Positions 34,270 through 46,250 of a stretch of 64,000 nt of DNA are shown here, piece by piece. Position numbers and translations under genes: made by a program. The notes beneath the pieces were generated by a model. It was not told the DNA's origin. It did no database searches and was given only the letters and a program-made list of their open reading frames with translations. This stretch comes from Persicaria tinctoria (lineage: Eukaryota > Streptophyta > Magnoliopsida > Caryophyllales > Polygonaceae): positions 60,807,038-60,871,037 of the forward strand of contig JBANSL010000007.1 in NCBI GenBank assembly GCA_037127255.1. Direction: 5' to 3'. How positions within the stretch are numbered: the stretch's first letter is position 1; the number at the start of each line of letters is the position of its first letter.

Positions 34270-35562
34270 TTGACATTCTGCACACCTGTCTAGTGAGCTT
34301 CTTTCTTTACCCTTATTTTATACAGTGAGGACATTGTAATGTTTAAGTATGGGGTGGGGGAAGAGCTTACTTTGTGCATATTTGGTTTTATTTGACCATA
34401 TGTGTGCATATTTGAAGTTTATTTCTCGAATTGCTTATACATGTCTACTTTGGATTTCATATTTTATTTATCTGCTTATATACATGTTTCCCAAAGTTTA
34501 TAAAAATCACCCCCATTAAATTTTTTGACTAGTGTCATGGAAGTTATATTGAACTCAACGATGCAAAATTGGATTCATTAGAGATATAAAATGAAATTGC
34601 CTAATTGCAAAATTGCAAAATTGGATTCATTAGAGATATAAAATGAAATTAGATTTATGAAAACCATAAAAGGAGGTAAAATTTGATGTTGCTTTTGACA
34701 TGTTGCATAATAAGAGGATGGAGGACTTTATATTTTCCATATAATGCTCATATGGTTATATTCCCTAGCCTTACCTATGCTTATGCATCATAAAGCCATA
34801 TTATGTCTTATTTCATATATTGCTCCACATGAACCAAATATTGCCCATTTTCTACCTTATTTCATTATCCGATGATTATGTGAGAATGGAAGTTACAATA
34901 TGGAGACTATTATATGGTGTTTGTTTTGTTATTATCATTATTTTGGAGTTTGGCATGATGAATTGAATATTATCGAAAATTTAACGAGTGAAAGAAAATC
35001 AGGTCACCTCAGGAGATAAAGGTAGATCGACCCTTCTTGCGTTGAGATGTTAGTTCCGCAGGATGGGACACCAAGTTGAAGAGTCCGAAGCACTAAGTGT
35101 CCGGGACCATTCATGACACCCATGTTTGCGACTCGTGAGAAGACAGTACTGAGGTTAGAGAGGTAAAAGCATGATATTGAAAAAAGCATTGAGCGAAAGG
35201 TAAGAAATCAAATGAAGAAGAAATATTGTATGAAAGTTTGGAAATTACTCCATTTCCCCGGATCATTAGCACCACATGACCAAAAATATCCCACCTTAAG
35301 CCTTATACCAATCTAATCCTTATTGAGCTTAAATAAAGTCCTCTTGATTATTAATGTTTTGTCATAGTATGAAATATTTTTTTATAACTCTCCATTTGTG
35401 TGTACATGTTGCTTTTATTCACATGCATGAATTTGTGATATTCGTACCTTTTCGAGGATGATAATTGATTACAGGGACATATAAGAATGAATCTTTGATG
35501 TTGAGAGTTTAATTTCTTCCCCTGTATGACCATTAAAAGTATTGCTTGAGGACAAACAAGCT
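34270..35562. other. Post-pol non-coding region of unit 2
   Basis: Collinear with 28270..29486 of unit 1 at perhaps 80% ('catggaagtt', 'gattcattagagatataaaatgaaattgcc', 'ggatggaggacttta'). No open frame conserved between the two, so it is probably non-coding. Confidence 0.6.
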
Positions 35563-35577
35563 TAAGTATGAGGTGTT

Positions 35578-37363
35578 TGATGTGCGCCTATTTTGCCATG
35601 TTTTACATTAACTTTTATATCGATTTATGTACATATTTCATATTTCTGGGTTTGATTTATACAGAATCTGTGTAGTTTGTGTTTATTTACAAATTATGGA
35701 GGTCTACACAAGTTTCTGTTTAATTTCGCAGAAATCGGACGCATTTTGGATCTTAAAGGAAAGTCATGACGACATAGGAGAAGTTAAGGAAGAGCACAGG
35801 ATGGTGCAGCCGGCGAACGCGCCACTCTTTAGCATTCATCATTTCGAATCAAGTTCTAATGTTCGCATGAGAGTTGTAGCCCTCGAAAATAGCTTCCTAA
35901 CACATATTTATATGTGTCAATCGGACGAACGAGGACTCGGAAAAGTGTGTTTCAAAGCGGAGCAAAATCCTGAAAGCAAGGACTAAATTTCGACCAGACA
36001 CAAGGAGGTCGATATCACCCCATGGTCGATATCGAGTGGAATTCCAAGACATAAATCAACTAACAATGCCAGGACATCGACCAGCAGAGGAAGGAGGTCG
36101 ATATCAACCTAACTCGGTCAATATCGAGTACAGATCTGGTCGATTTCCACTTCAGAGGCCGAGATCGAGTGAGATGAGAAGACGAGGTCGATATCGACTA
36201 CACTTGGTCGATATCGAGTAGACCACAGAGCTGAATCCGAGTCGATTTCGAGTAGGAATCCGAGCTGGTCATTACTTCCACAACAAGGCACGAGATGTTT
36301 TATCAAGTTTGAAGACTTTATCCTATCTAGTAATTCCCTAATTTACCTAGAGAGACTTTTAATTGTTTTATTTACTTTATTTATCAAACATTTATCTTGG
36401 GGTTTAGATAGATAGATTTGGATAGAGATAGACTTGCTCCTTCCTTGGATAGCAAAGATTGTAGCCTATAAATAAAGCCCTAGGTGGCTGATTTTCATGA
36501 ATTCAAGCGAAGTCATCTTCGGACACAATAAGGTAAGAAGGAGAGAGGTGAGAGAGAGGAGGAGGAAGAAATTGGAAGGGTTTGTAAGTTTTAGTTTTAG
36601 TTTAATGTTAAAGGTATTTTCTTTTATCATGCTTTGTTTCTAATTTCCTTCTTCTAGGGTTGGGGTGATCCCAACATAGACATGTGTGTTTGATTTATGA
36701 ATTTATAAATTTGTATCTCTTTATCATCATCTGCCTATGTGTTTAATCCTTTGCGAAAGTTGAGGAAATTTCTTATTTGTGATATTGAAGCGAAATCGAT
36801 CTTATTATAAATTTGGATAGTAATTAAGGTTTATTTGCGAAAGCCGACTAATCCTAATTAAGAAAAGGTAGTAACACTTAGGGTGTATGCGAGAGCCTCT
36901 ATATTCCTATTTGTTAATGACGAAAGTTATTTGATATAAAGCATGCATCTTTATGTGATTTATAATCTACACATATGTTTATTGCTGCAGTGATCCCTAA
37001 CCTTGGAATTTTGCACCTTTATTATTTTACATTGTTATTTTAAATTTCAGCACAGATTCTACCCAACCTCGACCACCATTCCCTCTCCATTCCTCGACAT
37101 CGACCAAGTCTTAGTCGACGCCGACAACAACCCTTACACCTCTTCCCGCTATTCCCAAGCCCCAAAACACACTAAACCTAGAACCGTTGACTTCTCTCCT
37201 AAGGATGAACCTGACTCCACTATCCTATAGCGGGGTCTTTTCTACAAATTTATTTGGTCGAGAAACCCTCTCGTCAGTGTGTTTGCGTTGCTTATGTCGT
37301 TGTTGTGTTCGTGTGTTGCATTCATTTTACTCTATTTCGAACTTTATCTGTTTCGAGTTGACA
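35578..37363 (+). mobile_element. LTR3 of the Athila-like array
   Basis: Starts TGATGTGCGCC after the purine-rich 'aagcttaagtatgaggtgt'. It shares the order of blocks with LTR1/2 but is far more diverged, and its TCGA clusters (36008..36250, 37065..37130) are of the TCGATATCGA and TCGACATCGA kinds. The end is set at GAGTTGACA by similarity to the other LTR ends; no matching target duplication with the left side of LTR1 was found. Confidence 0.7.
36466..36476 (+). promoter_or_regulatory. LTR3 TATA box
   Basis: GCCTATAAATAAAG at the position equivalent to those in the other LTRs. Confidence 0.55.
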
Positions 37364-37712
37364 GTTGTATTTGAACTTTGTAATATCGAGTTGTAATTCG
37401 ATTGTTGGTGTAATGTTTTAGATTACTTTACAATTCAATTCCTCAAGTGATTGGGTACACGGTTGAGCTTGAATACAAATCAAGCTATAAATATGAACAC
37501 TGAGATTTTGTAAACGAGCTCTGGATCTCACGAGCTCGAGCTTGGATCGAATACAATCGAGCTCACGAGATTGAGCTCAAGCTTGGCTCAAGTGTAACCG
37601 AGCTCATGAGTTCGAGCACCTTCCCTAGCTCGCGAGCCGAGCTCGAGTGATTGCTTGGACTCATTTTCATATGGGCTCATTTGTAAAGGAACTGAGCTTG
37701 AACACCAATTAT

Positions 37713-38070
37713 TCAGTACACTGTAGATCATAGAATAGTTTCATTTTATTGTTCAACACCTCCATTCCCATAACTTTAGTACTTTGCCGATGGACCCCAA
37801 AATTATTAAATGTCCAGGTTCAATCCCTCACGATGATCAGGGCGGATCACATGTATCACACTTTATTCGTATATCACAATATTTGAAATATAATTTTATT
37901 TCAATTTTTTTTTAAATAATATTTTTATTTCATACAATTATATTAGTTTATATTTTTATAGTTTTCTAAAATGTGATCTTTGATGAAAAAAATTTATAAA
38001 CATATAAATATAAGTTTATTAAATAAAAAATATTTATTTTAATTTTTTTTAAACAAATTTATTTATAAAA
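37713..38070. other. AT-rich spacer, no gene
   Basis: No open frame or terminal repeat seen between the hAT-like right end and the foldback element. Confidence 0.5.
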
Positions 38071-38079
38071 ATAAAATTA

Positions 38080-39509
38080 GGCAAAAATGCATAAACCCAC
38101 TTTTTATTCACCTTTGTTTGCAATTAACCACCCCTTATTCAAAAAATTTCACTTAATCACCCTTTATTCATCTTTGTTTGCAATTAACCACCCCTTATTC
38201 AAAAAATTTCACTTAACCACCCTTTATTCACCTTTGTTTGCAATTAACCACCCCTTATTCACAAAATTTCACTTAACCACCCCTTATAACAAATTCTTTG
38301 CAAGTAACCACCCATCCTCCCATTTTTCTTTAAATTCAACTTAAAAGTAAAAGACGAAAATGGCCACAAATTTGGTCATTTTGGGTTTCGCGTAAAACGG
38401 GTCCCGTGTAGATCCGAGTTGACTTGAACTCGAGTTTGGCCCGATTCCGGGTCAAATCGGATTGATTTCGGGTTAGTCAATTTCTATTTTTTAAATTTAC
38501 AAAATCACGATTTGGTAATTTTGTGATAAATTTAAAATGCTTAAATTAAAGACGTGGTTCTTAAGTTCTAGCGCTTGTAATTATATACTACATTTGATCT
38601 AAAATATTTGATTTTTACTATTTCTTGTAATTTTTAATAAAATTTAAAAATATCTAAAATATCAAAATTTTAAATAATTTTTTAAAAATAAATAATTTCA
38701 TGCAATTAGTATTAAGCATAGAATTGTTTTAATATTTTAATGTTTTTAGAGTTTTTTTTGTCTTCTTAAAAATGTGATGAAAAATAAAAAATCAAATATT
38801 ATTGATCGGAGAGAGTATTATCAATACAAATAAATATAAAAGTTGATTTGAAAATGAAAGATCAAGTGATTGTAATTATAAAATGTAATAAATTGGAATC
38901 TCCATAAAAAAAATTAATCATATATAATTATAAATCAATCGGGTTAATCGATTCACCGGATCAATTGGGTCAATCTGGTCAAAATTACTGGGTCAATCGA
39001 GTCACCGGGTGTAAACCCAAATGACCCACCCAAATTTTTTTTCTCTTGACCAAAAAAATTCGGGTCGTTCGGGTCGGGTCGACCGGTTCGGATCGTGTTC
39101 TGACTGGTCTACTATCAAGCATTGCCAGAGGAGGGTGCAAATAAAGCGTCAATGATCGAAAGAGGTATGACTACATCCGACCTACTAGCAGAGGTGGGCA
39201 TAACTTACATACATTAATGATAATTTTGTATAAATAATAATAAATAAAAACTGTAAAATCAAATTTGGGTGCATTTTCGTCTTTTACTTTTAAGTTGAAT
39301 TTAATAGAAGTTTAATTTAAAGAAAAATGGGAGGATGGGTGGTTACATGCAAACAATTTGTTATAAGGGGTGGTTAAGTGAATTTTTTTAATAAGGGGTG
39401 GTTAATTGTAAACATAGGTGAATAAAGGATGGTTAAGTGAAATTTTTTAAATAAGGGGTGATTAATTACAAACAAAGGTGAATAAAGGGTGATTTTATGC
39501 ATTTTTTCC
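38080..39509. mobile_element. Foldback Mutator-like element with repeats in its arms
   Basis: Ends GGCAAAAATGCATAAA and the complement of the right end GGAAAAAATGCATAAA. Inverted arms span about 38080..38365 and 39255..39509. A perfect 9-bp duplication ATAAAATTA flanks it (38071..38079 and 39510..39518). The arms hold tandem units; the 890-bp centre has no ORF. Non-autonomous MULE. Confidence 0.88.
38096..38295. repeat. Tandem repeat of about 60 bp in the MULE arm
   Basis: Units containing 'tttgtttgcaattaaccac' and 'cccttattcaaaaaatttc' recur three to four times; a complementary, shorter array lies at 39345..39490. It encodes a repetitive frame (HPLFKKFHL) that is not a real gene. Confidence 0.85.
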
Positions 39510-39518
39510 ATAAAATTA

Positions 39519-40138
39519 TACTCTAAATAATTTTATAATACGTGTGCTACATATATGATGCACTGCACGATGATACCCTGTTAATGTGTTGCCACGTTAC
39601 TAACTATCATAAAACTGTTTTTATTCAAAGAACCACGCATACTTATTTATATGTATAAAAAATGTGTAAAAATGTTAAAATCTAATATGTTTTTTTTATT
39701 TAATCTAACCTTTATTTAATCAAATCTTATTAGACAATTAAGCAACAAAACATCTAAAAATTAATATAAAAAAATAACACTGTTTACATTATTTTTTATA
39801 TAATTGTTTGGAAGAAAAACAAATTTATAGATGATGTTTAAATTATTGATTGATAGAAGAACCCGATTCCATGGATACAGTGGGCGCTCCGCCCCTTTGA
39901 AAGCCTAAGCAGTGGACTGTGGATGGCCCCGTCCATTTTCCAATCGACTCGCAACTGCCAACAAATTATTGTGACAAAGTTTTCCCTTCAAAGTGAAATA
40001 ATGTTCGAATTAATGATGTCATTAAATATTGACGTATTATCTTGACTTATATTTACGGGCAGATTTATTGAATATTAGGTTTTCATTAAAGGAGAACCAA
40101 GAAAACTCTGAAATTTGTAAAACTTGATCAATAAAAAA
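39519..40138. other. AT-rich spacer, no gene
   Basis: A short GC-richer patch (39865..39955) stands out but has no ORF or repeat partner in the window. Confidence 0.45.
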
Positions 40139-40187
40139 AGGTTGTTATATGCACGGTCGATATCTAGCGATTTACACGGTGTGCGAT

Positions 40188-40229
40188 CGCGCATTGCGAG
40201 TGCGCAAATCGGCGCACTCGCAATGCGCG
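40188..40229. repeat. Perfect 18-bp hairpin in the MULE subterminal region
   Basis: Arms 40188..40205 and 40212..40229 are exactly complementary (CGCGCATTGCGAGTGCGC) with a 6-base loop. Very GC-rich within AT-rich DNA. Confidence 0.93.
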
Positions 40230-40604
40230 CTCGCGCTTTTTTTTTTTAAATAAATCCGCGCATGCGCAGTGCACATATGCGAATATATATATTTTTTATA
40301 AATCAGCGTATGCACGCTGCGCGTACGCGGATATATTTATTTTTACCGAAAATAAATCAGATATATACGAATCGAAATAAGATATATATACGAATCGAAA
40401 TAGGATAGATAATGATATGTACACGGAATAAAATAAGATAGATAATCGAAATATATATCCTATATATTTAGATATAGATATATTTGGAGATAAATGTCAA
40501 TAGATATTTTTTTTTCCAATAATAAAAGATGATGATCTCTATGCGTGTTTGGGTCACAAATATGAAAATTTTGACACCTCTAGTAAAGCTAATATTTCGA
40601 AGAT

Positions 40605-43580
40605 CCTAAATTTCTCCATATATCGTCGCCAGTTGAAGATGATCTACCATTCAACCCATACGATTACATCAATCCGCAAGAACTTCTAACTCATGTCGAT
40701 GTAAGTCTAAATACGATTGTACTAAAATCTCATGTATATATCTTCCATGTTTCCAATATTTTTGAATATATAGTTGTATATGTCAATATTAGAGAGATTT
40801 ATTTAACATCTACTCTATCGAATTCACAATACATGGGTATTTTAGATGGTAATTTTTGCTTCAAATTAGATGATGTTAGATATTTTATAGGTAGGTGATT
40901 GTAATAATTTGTATTGTTTTGTGTACTGTTTAATTTTGAAAATATTATAATTGGTTAAAATATGTAGTGGGTATATAAAAATAATAATATTTGTGAAAAA
41001 GTTAGTAGAATGATGATGTTTTTTTTAAAAAAAGTGAGGTGACAATGTATTATGAAACGGATGGATTATATGTTTTGAATGTTTTTGTTTCTAATGTGCG
41101 TGTATTATATCATCAATATGTTTCGAATTGTAGGATATCGTTGACTTTTCTCTAGAAGAGGGTACCCATTATTCAGATATGTTTCGTATAGATGGATATT
41201 TCTTTGACTCCAAGAACGCAAAGAAGTGGGCTCATTTTATGGGTAGAATTAGAAATATGGTGTTAATAACTCATAGGTCTGGGAAGAACAAGCGAAACAG
41301 GTTAGGTGTCTTTCGTTTGGTTTGCGAGTACTATGGCTATCCTAGAGATGCGGCCGATGTGGATAAGGATTTTCCACCATCATCACACCGAGAGAAACCA
41401 TCGAAGAAAATTGGATGCCCATTTGAGCTCGAGGGTTGTGAGTACAAGACAGGTAAATGGAGAATGTTTGTTATATGTGGTTCTCACAACCATAATCTTC
41501 CGGATAACTTGTACGGGCATGCCTTTGCCGGAAGGTTGACTGATAAACAACATCATAAGGTACGACGCGGTGCAATGAGTGGGTTAAAACCTCTACAGTT
41601 GTTGATTATCCTTGAAGATGAAGATTCCCAATGTGTGACGAGTATCCGTCAAGTGTACAACTCTGTTCAGAAGATGAAGAGGGTAGAGGCGGAGGGTGGT
41701 GGAGATATACAACAAGCAATGCATTCACTCGATAGAAAGCAGTACGATTTCTTCGTACGTAGAGTGCACGGGTCTAATCAGCTGAGTGATTTAATGTTTT
41801 CTCACCCAGACTCACAACATTTATGGAGGTTATTTCCCAACATCATCATGATGGATGCAACATACAAGACAAATGAGTACGTGTATCCTTTTTTATTTAT
41901 TTATTGTACAAATAGATTTAAATTTTGTCTAATTAGTTGTTCATAATTTATTGACTATCTTCCTTTCATGTAGGTATAAGATGCCATTGCTGCAAATAGT
42001 TGGGTTCACTAGCATAAAAAAGACATTTGCGATAGCATTTTCATTCATGACGAAGGAGACCACAAATCACTACAGCTGGGTGATGCAGACGCTCCGAGAT
42101 CTCTGTAAACATAGAATGCCAGATGTGATTGTCACAGATCGAGAGTTGGCAGTAATCAAACCCATCAAGGAAGTGTTCCCAACCGTGAAGCATTTATTGT
42201 GCAGATGGCATGTAATGTCAAATATCGAAGTGAAGGCAAAGATCACACGATAAAAAACTAAAGAAAATGAGTTTGTCCGTGATTGTTATGCCTTGGTAGA
42301 GTCGACATCAGAATTAAGCTACAAACAACGTCTTCAATCAATGCAGACCAAGTGGGAAGGACGTTGGAGCCTCATGGAATACCTTGAAACCACTTGGCTC
42401 AAGGACTTTAAGGAGGCACTTGTTAGAGCTTGGGTTGATTGCTATCCTCACTTTGGGACTAGAATAGATAACCGGTAAGTGTTTTGGATGTTTGTAGTAG
42501 TGAATTACGTATGAATGTTATTTTGGATAAATAGATGTTTAACCGCCAACCTATTGAAAACCATGCAGTGGTGAGCCGCAACATGGGAAGTTGAAGGATA
42601 TGTTGAGCACGTCAATAGGGGGGTTTGAAGACGTGGTCAACTGCATCGACAGAATGGTCAACAGGCAGATCAAGCAAATAAAGGGTTCCCTTGAGATGTC
42701 ACGCATGAATGTTCTTAGGAGTTTTTCTAGTAACCCACTATTGGCTCCCCTCATTCTGAAGGTGACAGCTGAGTGCTTTAAATTATTGCTCAACAATTAC
42801 ACCACGACGATAGGTAGACCCACTGATGATGGGGTCTGTCGGGACAGGTATTGGCGAGATGTGTATGGTGTGCCATGTGTTCATGAATTTTTACAAGCCA
42901 TATCCACCCGTACGCCGATAAGCTTGAGTCAAATTCATCCCTTCTGGAGGCAAGTGATGTGGAGTGGACCTATTATGGCAGAGGAGGGCAGTGAACCTGT
43001 GGAAGATATAGACCAGACCAGGTTAACGTTGCTCAGGTTGAAGAGAAGGCTTGAGGCAGATGATCTCACTCCTCAACAAGCTAAATATCTTTCCACATCT
43101 TTCATGGACATGGAGAATCCCGGAGAAACTAACATGACAACACCACCTATAAGCAATCCTAGAGGTCGACCAACAAGGAGGCGTTCAGTGATGCGCGAAC
43201 CAACGACACTTGAGCATGCAGTGCGACGGTCAGCCACCCGAGGTCGAGGGAGCGGTCGAGGTCGTCCAAGTGGTCGAGGTCGTCGAAGCGGTCGAGGCGA
43301 GCCAATGACACTTGACCCCACGACATTTTTGTCCGTCCATGTGGATTGGTTTGTCCCATGCTATGTTGATCGTGTTCAAAATGTGAGTTCGGATGGGCAT
43401 TGTGGGTATCGAACGCTTGCAGTGTTGCTTGGATATGGGGAGAACCAGTATATGAGGGTCCGACAAGAGATGGCTGATGAGCTGCGTAAGAACAAGGATT
43501 TGTATCAAGCAACATCGATGTTGAACGATATTGAAGGGATGATCGGTAATGTTGACATCAAGGATCCTCGTACGACATGA
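40605..43580 (+). pseudogene. MULE transposase with C-terminal OTU-like protease domain
   Basis: Exons inferred from splice sites and frame: about 40605..40700 (ending ...LLTHVD, donor GTAAGT), 41134..41876, 41974..42474 and 42569..43580. Order: FAR1/WRKY-GCM1-type zinc-binding N-terminal region with an HNH motif (GSHNHNLP); MULE DDE core with MMDATYKTN and VTDREL followed by CRWH; a degenerate SWIM-like zinc finger ending PCVHE; a basic GRGR-rich linker like AT-hooks (about 43235..43300); then an OTU-type cysteine protease start (SSDGHCGYRTLAVLLG, catalytic Asp and Cys). The transposase would bind the terminal repeats and cut in the nucleus. In-frame TAA at 42251..42253; no in-frame ATG seen in the first exon; the OTU domain is cut short (its histidine is missing). 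So a pseudogene. Confidence 0.8.
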
Positions 43581-45903
43581 ACCTTACATCCTCGGCTCTC
43601 ATCGTGTCCAACTGATTGGTAATGTTGTGTACCCTCTCCAGAGTATGCGGTGGTGTCGCTCTATTCGTCCACCGACAAGCCCACCTACGATCAATTTGGC
43701 GATGCCGCTCCTCAGCCATTGCAGGGGCAAATGCCGGAAAATGTGCCCAAATCCAAAACTTTATACATATAAAGGAAAAAATAATTAGTCTAATTGATTG
43801 AAATCACGAATTTTGTGTGTAAACCTTATAAGAATACCTGAACCAATGCAGCGCACCCACTCATGGTTCCCACCCCTTCCCTGCTCGCGATGCCCAGGGC
43901 TCGATACAAGAGGGCAAGCATGGCAACACCCCATGAGTACTGCCCCATCATAGCATGATTGTAGACTAAGTCCACTGCCCACAAGGGTATGTGTGTAGTC
44001 GACTTATCATTGATAAAGATCGCCCCAATTACTATCAATAGATACTCGGTCGCAACAGATTGGGCATAAGCATCACCATTAGGAATCATCGCCTTCATCA
44101 TCTCCTCTAACTTTGCCTGACGGAAGCGCGCCCCTCGACTGCTCATGTCTGCAGTGGATATGCCAAGTCTGGTGGTGAGGAAAGACCGGCGTTGCGCATC
44201 AGTCATAGGTGTACGTGGGGCAACTCCGTCAATCTGTAGGCCAAGTATGATGGCTACATCATGGAGGGTGATAGTCATCTCACCCCAAGGAAAGTGGAAC
44301 GTGTTCGTCTCGGGGTGCCATCGGCAGATAAATGCTTGGATCAAAGAATGATCCACCGTGCCAAACTCGATGTCCTCCAGATCTGTAAGGCCACTTAGTC
44401 TTGCAAGCCCGAACCAACTCATAGGGGTAACAACACGAGGCAAGTTTCTGAGGAACTGAATGTGGGTGTTGCGTCGAATGCATCGAATTAGATTGTCCTC
44501 CTACAAAGGAAAAACACATAATTCTTTAGGTAATAATTAAATATTTAATTTAAGTAAGAACTTTCACAAGAAAATATAAATGAATACATACCTCACCCAT
44601 CCAAATAAGTCTGCACCTTTGCATCCTATACCACGTCAATGGTTGATTCTCTAGTGGTCGGCCGTCATTGGCAACTGGTGGTTGTAGTTGTTCCTCATCT
44701 ATGTGTTGTGCCCCTTGTTGTGGTGGGTCCTGATGGACCGGTTGCTGATGTGAATGCTCTTGTTGCTCATGATAGTGCTCGTAGTCATAACCAACATCCT
44801 TCACCACATTGTGGTAGTCATACGCTTCGGACCGAATGTCTCCTGATTATCGCCATCATCTGTGTTGGCGTCCTCAAATTCCTCTTCATCGGACGCATCT
44901 GACCCAGCTGCGTCGTCCGACTGAATATCCTCGAGCCCTAATGTTCCGCTCGGGAAAGGAGACGGTGTACGCTCTGAGGAGGAGCGTCTCAAAGTAGGTC
45001 GACTCGGCCCAGGCGACTGTGTCCTATCCCTTATAATTGATGTACTCGCCCGAGCGGGTACATTAGTGGCGGTAGCTGGAGCCTTCTCTTGCGCCTCCTC
45101 AGCCCTTTCATGTTCACCTCGACGGGCCGAAGCCGTGGGTCGTCGCCGCTCCAATGCCGTAGAAATTTGCTATCATATTGCATAACAAATAAACAATGTT
45201 ACAATTTGTTATGAGTACAAATATCCAAAAATTAGTCCGTACACATCAATTACGTTTATCTATTCCTATAAGGTTATAATTGATAAATACGAATTACTTT
45301 TTTCCATTTAACTAATTTCAGTGACCTATTTTAAAGGGTATTTTGTTTACCTATTTTCATTGGTATTTCATTTACCTATTTTTGGGTTTAGGGTGAAATC
45401 TTACATTTTTTTTAGCATTTACATTTCTTTCATAAACATTTAATATGACGCTAACTATACTGTTGCTTATATACTTCAAAATTAATTTTTCCTATCTTTG
45501 TAACTCCTAAAAACCTTTATTTCGCTTATCTATTGTCAATGTAATTTTATCTAACTCATGACATAAAGAATTTCGATCATATATTTTCGGTTGCTTATTT
45601 CAACATAAATGATACATACAAATTCGTATAAAAAAATTCTTTCAACTAAAATGAACTTACTAAACATTATTACAATTTCTAATATTTCATGGAACTTTTT
45701 TCATCGTCATTACATCTTACAATTTCTAATATTTCATGGAACTTTTTTCTTCTCACTAAACATTATAAATATCATCAAATTTATCAAAATTAAAATGAAC
45801 TTACTCCTCTCGCTCTCCGACGCTCATCCTTATCTTGCGAAGATCGATCCCCTCGAAGCCAACCCATGGCGCTACTTGCAACCTTCTTCATTTTGGATGT
45901 CAT
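43558..45903 (-). pseudogene. Plant mobile domain (PMD/MAIN-like) gene of the MULE
   Basis: Four exons fit phase and splice rules on the minus strand: 45903..45805 (MTSKMKKVASSAMGWLRG...), 45169..44592, 44500..43838 and 43758..43558. The third holds the PMD core (HPETNTFHFPWGEMTITLHD then VAIILGLQIDG), the fourth its C-terminal part (WAHFPAFAP ... RWACRWT ... LDTMRAEDVRFMSYEDP). PMD proteins occur both as host genes (MAIN family) and inside Mutator and gypsy elements; function in transposons is unknown. A frameshift lies in exon 2 near 44807, between an acidic serine-rich region and a Gln/His-rich linker. The stop overlaps the 3' end of the convergent transposase frame by 23 bp. Confidence 0.75.
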
Positions 45904-46029
45904 GATTCCTGATTATCTACACGTAAATTTAATTAATGTAAGCTATAAACAAAACCTAATAATGCATAAAGAAGAAAATTAGTCTTACCTTTTCAACCAA
46001 ATGGAGATGCGATGAACAACTTGATGCTA

Positions 46030-46250
46030 AACACAATGAAAAAAAATTCAGATCCAAAGTTAATGAAAAAGGAAGAAAAAATCTCAGATCCAAAAAAATT
46101 TCAGAAGCACAATGATGGAGCAAAGGAGCTTCAATGGCGTTAAATTTCAGAAGCACAATGATCCGAAAAAATTTCAGATCCAAAAAAATTTCAGAAGCAC
46201 AATGATCCAAAAAATTTCAGATCCAAAATGAAGTTAATGAAAAAGGAAGA
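46030..46250. repeat. Short interspersed repeats in the leader of the PMD gene
   Basis: 'aaaaaatttcagatccaaa' and 'ttcagaagcacaatgat' alternate several times between 46075 and 46235; 'aggagcttcaatggcgttaaat' recurs at 46122 and 46288. Confidence 0.8.

Larger units (their letters stand above)
22433..37363 (+). mobile_element. Tandem Athila-like array: LTR1-internal1-LTR2-internal2-LTR3
   Basis: Three LTRs of one family in the same orientation (22433..26945, 29508..31265, 35578..37363) separate two different internal remnants. Each internal domain ends in the same polypurine region ('gaggacaa.caagcttaag') directly before an LTR. LTR1 and LTR2 are clearly over 90% alike in shared parts; LTR3 and internal2 are much more divergent. 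The middle LTR serves both units, the expected product of unequal recombination between related elements. Neither unit keeps reverse transcriptase or RNase H. Confidence 0.82.
21118..37712. mobile_element. Probable hAT-like element split by the tandem Athila array
   Basis: Left end TGATATTCAAGCTGAGTTGC (21126) and the complement of the right end, TGGTGTTCAAGCTCAGTTCC, are inverted matches. Both termini continue into GAGCTCGAG-rich subterminal sequence (21160..21255 and 37515..37650), a known look of some plant hAT ends. Between the left end and 22432 is leader-like DNA without ORF; the body is interrupted by 22433..37363. No convincing 8-bp duplication, so superfamily is tentative and limits are approximate. 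Confidence 0.4.

Noticed and set aside
38087..38344. 85-residue repetitive frame (HPLFKKFHL units)
   Set aside because: It is the translation of tandem repeats in a MULE arm, mirrored in the opposite arm.
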